Assembly (NCBI RefSeq): GCF_001640805.2
Contig: NC_066833.1
Coordinates: forward strand, 7,685,564-7,749,563
Direction: 5' to 3'
Source of the DNA: Lates calcarifer
Lineage: Eukaryota > Chordata > Actinopteri > Centropomidae
DNA length: 64,000 nt
Position numbers and translations under genes: made by a program
The notes under the pieces: generated by a model
The model's database searches: none
What the model was told of the DNA's origin: nothing
What the model saw: only the letters and a program-made list of their open reading frames with translations
In this document: piece by piece, positions 14,001 through 24,239 of the stretch
How positions within the stretch are numbered: the first letter of the stretch is position 1
Layout: each line of letters opens with the position of its first letter

Positions 14001-17000
14001 AAGAGTACAGAGCATTTGTTAATTACTGAGCTTATTAATTGGCCAAACACAGTGAAACGTGGATTGTGACTCGCTGGCTTCACTGACAGACCATTTATTT
14101 CAGTATTCTCTATGGGCGTTGAGTGTTTGTATACATCGTCAGTGTTTATAAATATTTGAAATTGTTTATCCCTTGGCGATGATTGTTTTCAAATATATAT
14201 GAATGTTTATAAATATTGAAAATTGACAAACATTCACTATACGGTGGCTGAGTTTAAGGTTTCTACTCTCCTATTTAAGAGTACAGAGCATTTGTTAATA
14301 CTGAGCTTATTAATTGGCCAAACACAGTGAAACGTGGATTGTCCTCACTGGCTTCACTGAGAGACCATATATTTCAGCTGTTTTCTCCACGGGCGTTGAG
14401 TGTTTGTATACATCTCCAGTGTTTATAAATATTTGAAATTGTTTATCCCTTGGCGATGATTGTTTTCAAATATATATGAATGTTTATAAATATTGAAAAT
14501 TGACAAACATTCACTATACGGTGGCTGAGTTTAAGGTTTCTACTCTCCCATTTAAGAGTACAGAGCATTTGTTAATACTGAGCTTATTAATTGGCCAAAC
14601 ACAGTGAAACGTGGATTGTGACTCGCTGGCTTCACTGAGAGACCATATATTTCAGTATTTCTCTATGGGCGTTGAGTGTTTGTATACATCTCCAGTGTTT
14701 ATAAATATTTGAAATTGTTTATCCTTTGGCGATGATTGTTTTCAAATATATATGAATGTTTATAAATATTGAAAATTGACAAACATTCACTGATACGAGT
14801 GGCTGAGTTTAAGGTTTCTACTCTCCATTCTAAGAGTACAGAGCATTTGTTAATACTGAGCTTATTAATTGGCCAAACACAGTGAAACGTGGATTGTGAC
14901 TCGCTGGCTTCACTGACAGACCATTTATTTCAGTATTCTCCTATGGGCGTTGAGTGTTTGTATACATCTTCAGTGTTTATAAATATTTGAAATTGTTTAT
15001 CCTTTGGCGATGATTGTTTTCAAATATATATGAATGTTTATAAATATTGAAAATTGACAAACATTCACTATACAGTGGACTGAGTTTAAGGTTTCTGCTC
15101 CTACTTCTAAGAGTACAGAGCATTTGTTAATTCTGAGCTTATTAATTGGCCAAACACAGTGAAACGTGGATTGTGACTCGCTGGCTTCACTGAGCAGACC
15201 ATTTATTTCAGTATTCTCCACGGGCGTTGAGTGTTTGTATACATCTCCAGTGTTTATAAATATTTGAAATTGTTTATCCTTTGGCGATGATTGTTTTCAA
15301 ATATATATGAATGTTTATAAATATTGAAAATTGACAAACATTCACTGATACGAGTGGCTGAGTTTAAGGTTTCTACTCTCCCATTTAAGAGTACAGAGCA
15401 TTTGTTAATACTGAGCTTATTAATTGGCCAAACACAGTGAAACGTGGATTGTCCTCACTGGCTTCACTGAGAGACCATATATTTCAGCTGTTTTCTCCAC
15501 GGGCGTTGAGTGTTTGTATACATCTTCAGTGTTTATAAATATTTGAAATTGTTTATCCTTGGCGATGATTGTTTTCAAATATATATGAATGTTTATAAAT
15601 ATTGAAAATTGACAAACATTCATGATAGAGTGGCTGAGTTTAAGGTTTCTACTCTCCCATTCTAAGAGTACAGAGCATTTGTTAATACTGAGCTTATTAA
15701 TTGGCCAAACACAGTGAAACGTGGATTGTGACTCGCTGGCTTCACTGACAGACCATTTGTTTCAGTATTCTCTATGGGCGTTGAGTGTTTGTATACATCT
15801 CCAGTGTTTATAAATATTTGAAATTGTTTATCCCTTGGCGATGATTGTTTTCAAATATATATGAATGTTTATAAATATTGAAAATTGACAAACATTCACT
15901 ATACGGTGGCTGAGTTTAAGGTTTCTACTCTCCCATTTAAGAGTACAGAGCATTTGTTAATACTGAGCTTATTAATTGGCCAAACACAGTGAAACGTGGA
16001 TTGTGACTCGCTGGCTTCACTGACAGACCATTTGTTTCAGTATTCTCTATGGGCGTTGAGTGTTTGTATACATCTCCAGTGTTTATAAATATTTGAAATT
16101 GTTTATCCCTTGGCGATGATTGTTTTCAAATATATATGAATGTTTATAAATATTGAAAATTGACAAACATTCACTATACGGTGGCTGAGTTTAAGGTTTC
16201 TACTCTCCCATTTAAGAGTACAGAGCATTTGTTAATACTGAGCTTATTAATTGGCCAAACACAGTGAAACGTGGATTGTGACTCACTGGCTTCACTGAGA
16301 GACCATATATTTCAGCTATTTCTCTCACGGGCGTTGAGTGTTTGTATACATCTTCAGTGTTTATAAATATTTGAAATTGTTTATCCTTTGGCGATGATTG
16401 TTTTCAAATATATATGAATGTTTATAAATATTGAAAATTGACAAACATTCACTATACGGTGGCTGAGTTTAAGGTTTCTACTCTCCCATTTAAGAGTACA
16501 GAGCATTTGTTAATTCTGAGCTTATTAATTGGCCAAACACAGTGAAACGTGGATTGTGACTCGCTGGCTTCACTGACAGACCATTTATTTCAGTATTCTC
16601 TATGGGCGTTGAGTGTTTGTATACATCTCCAGTGTTTATAAATATTTGAAATTGTTTATCCTTTGGCGATGATTGTTTTCAAATATATATGAATGTTTAT
16701 AAATATTGAAAATTGACAAACATTCACTATACGAGTGGCTGAGTTTAAGGTTTCTACTCTCCCATTCTAAGAGTACAGAGCATTTGTTAATACTGAGCTT
16801 ATTAATTGGCCAAACACAGTGAAACGTGGATTGTGACTCGCTGGCTTCACTGACAGACCATTTATTTCAGTATTCTCTATGGGCGTTGAGTGTTTGTATA
16901 CATCTCCAGTGTTTATAAATATTTGAAATTGTTTATCCCTTTGGCGATGATTGTTTTCAAATATATATGAATGTTTATAAATATTGAAAATTGACAAACA

Positions 17001-20000
17001 TTCACTATACGGTGGCTGAGTTTAAGGTTTCTACTCTCCTATTTAAGAGTACAGAGCATTTGTTAATACTGAGCTTATTAATTGGCCAAACACAGTGAAA
17101 CGTGGATTGTGACTCGCTGGCTTCACTGAGAGACCATATATTTCAGCTGTTTTCTCCACGGGCGTTGAGTGTTTGTATACATCTTCAGTGTTTATAAATA
17201 TTTGAAATTGTTTATCCTTTGGCGATGATTGTTTTCAAATATATATGAATGTTTATAAATATTGAAAATTGACAAACATTCACTGATACGAGTGGCTGAG
17301 TTTAAGGTTTCTACTCTCCCATTTAAGAGTACAGAGCATTTGTTAATACTGAGCTTATTAATTGGCCAAACACAGTGAAACGTGGATTGTGACTCGCTGG
17401 CTTCACTGACAGACCATTTGTTTCAGTATTCTCTATGGGCGTTGAGTGTTTGTATACATCTCCAGTGTTTATAAATATTTGAAATTGTTTATCCCTTGGC
17501 GATGATTGTTTTCAAATATATATGAATGTTTATAAATATTGAAAATTGACAAACATTCACTATACGAGTGGCATGAGTTTAAGGTTTCTACTCTCCTACT
17601 TCTAAGAGTACAGAGCATTTGTTAATTCTGAGCTTATTAATTGGCCAAACACAGTGAAACGTGGATTGTGACTCGCTGGCTTCACTGAGAGACCATTTAT
17701 TTCAGTATTCTCTATGGGCGTTGAGTGTTTGTATACATCTCAGTGTTTATAAATATTTGAAATTGTTTATCCCTTGGCGATGATTGTTTTCAAATATATA
17801 TGAATGTTTATAAATATTGAAAATTGACAAACATTCACTATACGGTGGCTGAGTTTAAGGTTTCTACTCTCCCATTTAAGAGTACAGAGCATTTGTTAAT
17901 ACTGAGCTTATTAATTGGCCAAACACAGTGAAACGTGGATTGTGACTCACTGGCTTCACTGAGAGACCATTTATTTCAGTATTTCTCTATGGGCGTTGAG
18001 TGTTTGTATACATCTTCAGTGTTTATAAATATTTGAAATTGTTTATCCTTTGGCGATGATTGTTTTCAAATATATATGAATGTTTATAAATATTGAAAAT
18101 TGACAAACATTCACTATACGAGTGGCTGAGTTTAAGGTTTCTACTCTCCCATTTAAGAGTACAGAGCATTTGTTAATACTGAGCTTATTAATTGGCCAAA
18201 CACAGTGAAACGTGGATTGTGACTCGCTGGCTTCACTGACAGACCATTTATTTCAGTATTCTCTATGGGCGTTGAGTGTTTGTATACATCTCCAGTGTTT
18301 ATAAATATTTGAAATTGTTTATCCTTTGGCGATGATTGTTTTCAAATATATATGAATGTTTATAAATATTGAAAATTGACAAACATTCACTATACGGTGG
18401 CTGAGTTTAAGGTTTCTACTCTCCTATTTAAGAGTACAGAGCATTTGTTAATACTGAGCTTATTAATTGGCCAAACACAGTGAAACGTGGATTGTGACTC
18501 GCTGGCTTCACTGAGAGACCATATATTTCAGCTGTTTTCTCCACGGGCGTTGAGTGTTTGTATACATCTTCAGTGTTTATAAATATTTGAAATTGTTTAT
18601 CCTTTGGCGATGATTGTTTTCAAATATATATGAATGTTTATAAATATTGAAAATTGACAAACATTCACTGATACGAGTGGCTGAGTTTAAGGTTTCTACT
18701 CTCCCATTTAAGAGTACAGAGCATTTGTTAATACTGAGCTTATTAATTGGCCAAACACAGTGAAACGTGGATTGTGACTCGCTGGCTTCACTGACAGACC
18801 ATTTGTTTCAGTATTCTCTATGGGCGTTGAGTGTTTGTATACATCTCCAGTGTTTATAAATATTTGAAATTGTTTATCCCTTGGCGATGATTGTTTTCAA
18901 ATATATATGAATGTTTATAAATATTGAAAATTGACAAACATTCACTATACAGTGGATGACTTTAAGGTTTCTGCCCTACTTCTAAGAGTATAGAGCATTT
19001 GTTAATTCTGAGCTTATTAATTGGCCAAACACAGTGAAACGTGGATTGTGACTCGCTGGCTTCACTGAGAGACCATTTATTTCAGTATTCTCTATGGGCG
19101 TTGAGTGTTTGTATACATCTTCAGTGTTTATAAATATTTGAAATTGTTTATCCCTTGGCGATGATTGTTTTCAAATATATATGAATGTTTATAAATATTG
19201 AAAATTGACAAACATTCACTATACGGTGGCTGAGTTTAAGGTTTCTACTCTCCATTCTAAGAGTACAGAGCATTTGTTAATTCTGAGCTTATTAATTGGC
19301 CAAACACAGTGAAACGTGGATTGTGACTCGCTGGCTTCACTGAGAGACCATATATTTCAGTGTATTCTCCACGGGCGTTGAGTGTTTGTATACATCTTCA
19401 GTGTTTATAAATATTTGAAATTGTTTATCCCTTGGCGATGATTGTTTTCAAATATATATGAATGTTTATAAATATTGAAAATTGACAAACATTCACTATA
19501 CGGTGGCATGAGTTTAAGGTTTCTACCCTCCTTCTAAGAGTACAGAGCATTTGTTAATTCTGAGCTTATTAATTGGCCAAACACAGTGAAACGTGGATTG
19601 TGACTCGCTGGCTTCACTGACAGACCATTTATTTCAGTATTCTCTATGGGCGTTGAGTGTTTGTATACATCGTCAGTGTTTATAAATATTTGAAATTGTT
19701 TATCCCTTGGCGATGATTGTTTTCAAATATATATGAATGTTTATAAATATTGAAAATTGACAAACATTCACTATACGGTGGCTGAGTTTAAGGTTTCTAC
19801 TCTCCTATTTAAGAGTACAGAGCATTTGTTAATACTGAGCTTATTAATTGGCCAAACACAGTGAAACGTGGATTGTCCTCACTGGCTTCACTGAGAGACC
19901 ATATATTTCAGCTGTTTTCTCCACGGGCGTTGAGTGTTTGTATACATCTCCAGTGTTTATAAATATTTGAAATTGTTTATCCCTTGGCGATGATTGTTTT

Positions 20001-20190
20001 CAAATATATATGAATGTTTATAAATATTGAAAATTGACAAACATTCACTATACGGTGGCTGAGTTTAAGGTTTCTACTCTCCAATTTAAGAGTACAGAGC
20101 ATTTGTTAATACTGAGCCTATTAAGTGGCCAAACACAGTGAAACGTGGATTGTCCTCACTGGCTTCACTGAGAGACCATATATTTCAGCT
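8034..20190. repeat. Partial higher-order repeat structure within the satellite
   Basis: A distinctive monomer variant (CAGCTGTTTTCTCCACGGGC, usually preceded by ACCATATATTTCAGC) lies near 8034, 10237, 11339, 12443, 13547, 14375, 15485, 16313 (changed), 17144, 18529, 19909 and 20186. Spacings are about 2203, 1102, 1104, 1104, 828, 1110, 828, 831, 1385, 1380 and 277 bp, i.e. 8, 4, 4, 4, 3, 4, 3, 3, 5, 5 and 1 monomers. A second variant (CTCCTATTTAAG) sits just before the marker at about 14271, 17040, 18423 and 19803. A third (ACCATTTGTTTCAG) is in the unit after it at about 11608, 13814, 15756, 17414 and 18797. Linked variants moving together indicate amplification of multi-monomer blocks, as in HOR satellites. 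Confidence 0.75.
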
Positions 20191-21060
20191 GTTTTCTCCA
20201 TGGGCGTTTATAGTGTTTGTATACATCTCCAGTGTTTATAAATATTTGAAATTGTTTATCCTTTCGGGATGATTGTTTTCAAATATATATGAATGTTTAT
20301 AAATATAGAAAATTTGACAAACATTCATGATTGAGTAAGCTGAGCTTTAGGTTTCTACCGTCCTTCTACAAGTACAGAGCATTTGCTCTGATCGTATTAA
20401 TTGGCCAAACACAGTGAAACGTGGATTGTGACTCGCTGGCTTCACTGACAGACCATTTATTTCAGTTGTATTCTCCACAGGCATTGAGTGTTTGTATACA
20501 TCTTCATTGTTTATAAATATTTGAAATTGTTTATCCTTTGGGGATGGGATATGTTTGTTTTCAAATATATATGAATGTTTATAAATATTGAAAATTGACA
20601 AACATTCACTATACGGTGGCTGAGCTTTAGGTTTTTACCCTCCTTCTAAGAGTACAGAGCATTGGTTCATTCTGATCTTATTAACTGGCCAAATACAGTG
20701 GAACGTGGATTGTGACTCGCTGGCTTCACTGAGAGACCATATATTTCAGTTGTATTCTCCACGGGCGTTTAGTGTTTGTATACTTCTTCAGTGTTTATAA
20801 ATATTTGAAATTGTTTATCCTTTGGGGATGATTGTTTTCAAATATATATGAATATTTAGTTAAATATTGAAAATTGAGAAACATTCATGATAGAGTGGCT
20901 GAGTTTAAGGTTTCTACTCTCCCATTTAAGAGTACAGAGCATTTGTTAATACTGAGGTTATTCATTGGCCAAACACAGTGAAACGTGGATTGTCCTCACT
21001 GGCTTCACTGAGAGACCATTTATTTCAATTTTCTCCTCGGGCGTTGAGTGTTTGTTTACA
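20090..21060. repeat. Diverged terminal monomers at the array edge
   Basis: The last four units accumulate substitutions and small insertions absent from the body: GAGCCTATTAAGTGGCC, GGGCGTTTATAGTG, TTTCGGGATG, TCCTTCTACAAGTACAG, CATTGGTTCATTCTG, GGGGATGGGATATG. The array stops inside a unit after GTTGAGTGTTTGTTTACA and unrelated LINE sequence follows at once. Rising divergence toward an edge fits a satellite homogenised by unequal exchange. Confidence 0.8.
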
Positions 21061-21061
21061 T

Positions 21062-21550
21062 ATTTCTGAACGAGCAATATAGCAAATCGTTCCTGCTTCC
21101 TGCCATCAGACTTTACAATTCATCTGGCCGGTTAAACAGCATAGAATTTTTTTCAACTACTTAACCTTACAAACTGTATTGTACACATTCTGTTATATTC
21201 CCATCATATTTTTAAATATAACTGTTACACTATGTCACCACTAATATCAATAGCACTCCCACCAGCACTACCCACCAATTGTTGTCTAAGACTCTTTCTT
21301 GCACCTTAAAGTGACTGATTCTTCTCTTGTCCTGTTTATATTTCATTTCTGTTTTTTTTTATTTACCTTTTTGTTTATTTTACTCCTATCTTTTACTTTT
21401 TTATTTTACTGTTCTACCTCAGTGTCTCTCTGCTGTATTTTATTTACTGTATCTTATTTATGTGACAAAGGTATTTTATCTTACTTAGCTGCTATGACAA
21501 AATTTACCTCTGGGAGTAATAAAGTTATCTTATCTATCTTATCTATCTTT
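21062..21550 (+). mobile_element. 3' end of a non-LTR retrotransposon (Rex/L2-like)
   Basis: The first bases decode to the closing motif of fish LINE ORFs (a 'LLPAIRLYNS'-like stretch from CTGCTTCCTGCCATCAGACTTTACAATTC), followed by a T-rich 3' UTR and the typical end 'tttacctctgggagtaataaagtt' running into TATCT repeats (about 21523-21550). The tail and short tandem repeat mark a LINE 3' terminus on the + strand. Family assignment beyond Rex/L2-like is uncertain. Confidence 0.7.
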
Positions 21551-22220
21551 AACCTCCCCTTCTTTTCTAAGATCCTGGAGAAAGCAGTCACAAAATAGTT
21601 ATATGACTTTCTACAGGACAATAGTTAGTTGATAACACAAAGACAAAACTTGTGACAGCACTCCTGATCGCATCAGACAACAGGCTTGTCTCTGTACTTG
21701 TCTTGTTAGATCTTAGTGCTGCCTTTGATACGACTGACCATTGCCTCCTTTTACAAATTACTGGAGCATTTTATTGGCATTAAAGGAACCTCACTAAAGA
21801 CTCCGCTTTGGATCCAAAATGATGTAGCACGATTACTGACAGGAACTAGAAGGAGAGACCATATTTTTCCTGTGTTAGCCTTAGTACATTGGCTCCCATT
21901 CAAATCCAAAATAGAATTTATCCTCCTCACCTACAAAGCCCTTAATTTAATGGTCAGACACCATTCTATCTTCATTCAATATTCAACCCACTAGAACATT
22001 GCATTCCCAGAATACTGGTTTGCTAGTGGTTCCTAGAGTTTCCAGGGGTATCAGGCTCCTCTACTGTGGAACCTTCTCCCAGTTTCAGTTCTTTTTGTTA
22101 AAGCTTATAGTTAGGCATGGCTCAGGCTTGCTTGACCCATCCCTTAGTTATGCTGCTATAGCCAATTTCCATGATGCACTGAGCTTCTCTCTCTCACTCG
22201 ATATCTTCTCTTTCCTGTAG
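21551..22220 (+). mobile_element. Internally deleted L2-type LINE reverse transcriptase fragment
   Basis: Broken frames carry L2/Maui-type signatures. Near 21565 'SKILEKAVTK' precedes reverse-transcriptase motif 1. About 21715-21780 shows remains of the catalytic-region block normally 'LDLSAAFDTVDH' (here AAFDTTDH), then LEHFIGIKGT. It jumps to the C-terminal block 'DVARLLTGTRRRDHI' and 'PVLALVHWLPF' (21820-21905). The polymerase core between them is missing, so the copy is dead. Stops and frameshifts occur throughout. Confidence 0.75.
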
Positions 22221-22725
22221 TTTTGTGTACTTTTGTCTCTCTCTCCTGTCACTTTCTGTAGGTTTTTCTGCCTCCGGAGCTGTAGAGTGTGGCTGTGATG
22301 ACAATCCTCCTGCTGCTCCTACATCCCCACTGCTGTTTGGTTTAGACATTATTAGTACTGGGTCTTGTATTACTGGTACTATTGCATTTACGACTTAGTT
22401 TTTACTATCATTACTCTTATTGTATATTGTATTACTGATACTACTTTAATTTTTTACATGGTATCTGCATTTATGCTATCTTATCTTCTGTCGCTATTTT
22501 CTACCCCCTCTCTCTCCTATTCCCCGCTGTCTCTTTGTCTCTCTTTTTTCAACCCAACTGCTCGAGGCAGATGGCCGCCCAGTCTGAGTCTGGTTCTGCT
22601 CAAGGTTTTTCTTTGCCATTGTTGCTAGTGCTTGGATAAGGAGGGGATAGGATAAGAATATTTGTCCTTGCTTTTGTTTCACAGCCAGCAGTTATACAAA
22701 AAACAAACATAAATATACAACATAC
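22221..22725. other. Non-coding T/C-rich stretch, no gene seen
   Basis: Pyrimidine-rich sequence with short TCTCTC runs. The short reading frames are low-complexity and share no recognisable motif. It may be an aged LINE 3' untranslated region continuing from upstream. Confidence 0.5.
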
Positions 22726-22729
22726 AAGG

Positions 22730-22960
22730 AACAGTACATCATAATAAGGACTTACTAGAATTATTTAAAATGACAAAGCAGCAGGAATAAAAAAGTTTTT
22801 AAACTTAGTCCTTGTTACCTCGGCACCACAAATCTGTGGCCAGAAGGGAGCAACTTAAAGTGCTCAAAAAGAGGATGGCTTGGGTCAGCCAGGACAGAAC
22901 CGGCTTTCCTGAGTGTTCTGACCATATACAAGTCTGAGAGGTTGTTCAGGATCGTACCTG
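22730..22960 (-). mobile_element. LINE C-terminal fragment
   Basis: Read on the minus strand, the segment decodes with gaps to the C-terminal pattern of Rex/L2-like fish LINEs: a 'HPLF..F..LPSGRR'-like stretch (here VAPFWPQICGAEVTRTKFKN) followed by FFIPAALSF, normally 'SFIPAAV..LN'. Stop codons are present. It is a short, old fragment. Confidence 0.55.
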
Positions 22961-23069
22961 CGACCTTGCTGCATAATTTTACTGGAGTCGATTTCTGTTT
23001 TTTTGGCTAATATATCTGTACCAGCCGAAGGTCCCAGAGGAAACCTGTTTCTTTCTGTGGGCGCTCAGT

Positions 23070-23440
23070 GAAGCCAGCGAGTCAAAATCCATGTTTTGCT
23101 GCGTTTTGATGCTTAATAAGCTCAGAATGCATAAATGCTGTGTCCTCTGAAAAGGAGAGGAGAAATATACATTTCAGCCACTTATGTCAGTTTTCCAATG
23201 TTTATAAACATCGAGACTGTATGAAAACACTCAGCGCCCGAAGGGAAACTTATTGCCTTCTGTGCGCTCTTAGGCCAGCGAGTCAAAACTCACGTTTCAC
23301 AATTCAGAATGAAGAAATGCTGTGTCCTCTGAAAAGGAGTGTAGAAATCTAACTCAGCCACTATATCATGAATGTTGTCAATTACTAACGTTTACAAACG
23401 TGAGGATGTATGAAAACACTCGGCGCCCGAGTAGAATTGC
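23070..23440 (-). repeat. Two inverted, short-form relatives of the satellite monomer
   Basis: From 23078 the reverse complement of the array unit is recognisable in order: CAGTGAAGCCAGCGAGTCA, AATAAGCTCAGAAT, AATGCTGTGTCCTCTGAAAAG, a TCAGCCACT block, GTCAGTTTTCCAATGTTTAT and AAAACACTCAGCGCCCGA. A second unit starts near 23275 and ends with CACTCGGCGCCCGA at about 23432. Each unit is about 185 bp. The roughly 85-90 bp central part of the array unit (the dyad-bearing ATATTTGAAA...TTTCAAATAT section with one of the two TTTATAAATATT blocks) is absent. They are diverged, so they look like an older form of the family. Confidence 0.85.
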
Positions 23441-24186
23441 CTATAGTGTTATAGACATAGCTCTTCAATTTAAAACTTTTTTTTTTAAATGAAGTTCTAC
23501 GATGAAAAAAACAATCAAATTTTGAATGAGAAATATGATGATTTCATTTGAATAGCTGCAAGGTGACAGTTTGCACAAGTGAAACTACTGAGTCCTACTG
23601 AGTGCAGAGACACAGTGGTTGAATGCAGTGACATTGAAAGATGGTTGAATTAACCACTGTTTTTAGAAGTTTGTTTCTCCAAGTTGAGTATTTACCCACT
23701 GTAATGTAGGAAACAGGTTTTCATATGGTCTCTTCAGTGACAAAAAAGTGCTCTCGTTCATTTAGGCAAATGGGGATTTCAATCAGTACAGGTGTGATAC
23801 ATTTCTCTTTTGCAAACCCATTAAAATAAAAATAATAAAACAGCTGGATTTAGAAAACAAAGCATGATGGTTGTAAGAGGAAAGAAATTATTAAATTTAG
23901 CACACGAGGAGACTGAGAGAGGACTCACTGGCTCTCAGGGTGACTAACACCCTGTCTATGTTTGTACAAAGGTCTTACTGGACAACTTGCTGAAAGAAAA
24001 ACTCATTAATCCCATAAGGAAGAAGTATAGTTAGGTGTGATGGTTGTTAGCTAAGGCAGTCTGCTTTTTGTGGCTGTTATGTCAGTTTTCTGGCTCAGTG
24101 ATGAAAATAAGAAGCTCTTAGCAGGACTTCACAGTTATAAATGAAGAGTATTGTATTAACCTTACGGCATCTTCTTCTCTCTTCAG
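23441..24186. other. No gene recognised
   Basis: AT-rich sequence with short A-runs. Its 3' end is the polypyrimidine tract and AG (24185-24186) of the first recognisable SLC37-like exon. I looked for the N-terminal SLC37 exons here and upstream and found none. Confidence 0.5.
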
Positions 24187-24239
24187 ATCCAAATGACCTA
24201 AAGAGCATGTATGCTCAAAATTCTTCCCCAGGCAAGAGT
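24187..24239 (+). pseudogene. SLC37-like exon, cytoplasmic loop start (DPNDLKSMYAQN)
   Basis: The acceptor TTCAG ends at 24186 and a good donor GTGAGT follows at 24240. The 53 bp read D-PNDLKSMYAQNSSPGKS, corresponding to the segment after the sixth helix where SLC37A1/A2 have an 'EHPEDV'-like motif. The reading frame is open and ends on a codon boundary. Confidence 0.6.

Larger units (their letters stand above)
1..21060. repeat. AT-rich satellite array, monomer about 276 bp, about 76 copies
   Basis: The same unit recurs head to tail throughout. Landmarks in each unit, in order: GGGCGTTGAGTGTTTGTATA, a TTTATAAATATTTGAAA block, GGCGATGATTGTTTTCAAAT, TTGACAAACATTCACTATA, GGTGGCTGAGTTTAAGG, TTAATTGGCCAAACACAGTG and GCTGGCTTCACTGA. 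Spacing of the GGGCG landmark is 280 and 277 bp for the first copies; averaged between variant marker units at 8034 and 19909 it is about 276 bp. Inside each unit two arms ATATTTGAAA / TTTCAAATAT form a perfect 10-bp dyad with a spacer of about 25 bp. Short reading frames on both strands (peptides with VNVCQFSIFINIH) are by-products of the repeat; they change frame with every indel and are not genes. The size, AT richness and dyad fit a centromeric or pericentromeric fish satellite, but no centromere function can be read from sequence. I saw no canonical CENP-B box. Confidence 0.97.

Noticed and set aside
225..20601. Dozens of 60-100 residue reading frames with VNVCQFSIFINIHIY and HNPRFTVFGQLI
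   Set aside because: They are translations of the satellite unit. Frames change with each indel, starts and stops are arbitrary, and both strands give them.
1..21060. CRISPR-like array
   Set aside because: The whole unit repeats with no unique spacers, it is 276 bp long, and the context is vertebrate; it is a satellite.
1..21060. CENP-B box in the monomer
   Set aside because: No stretch fits the TTCG....A..CGGG core; GTGAAACGTGGATTG is the nearest and does not match.
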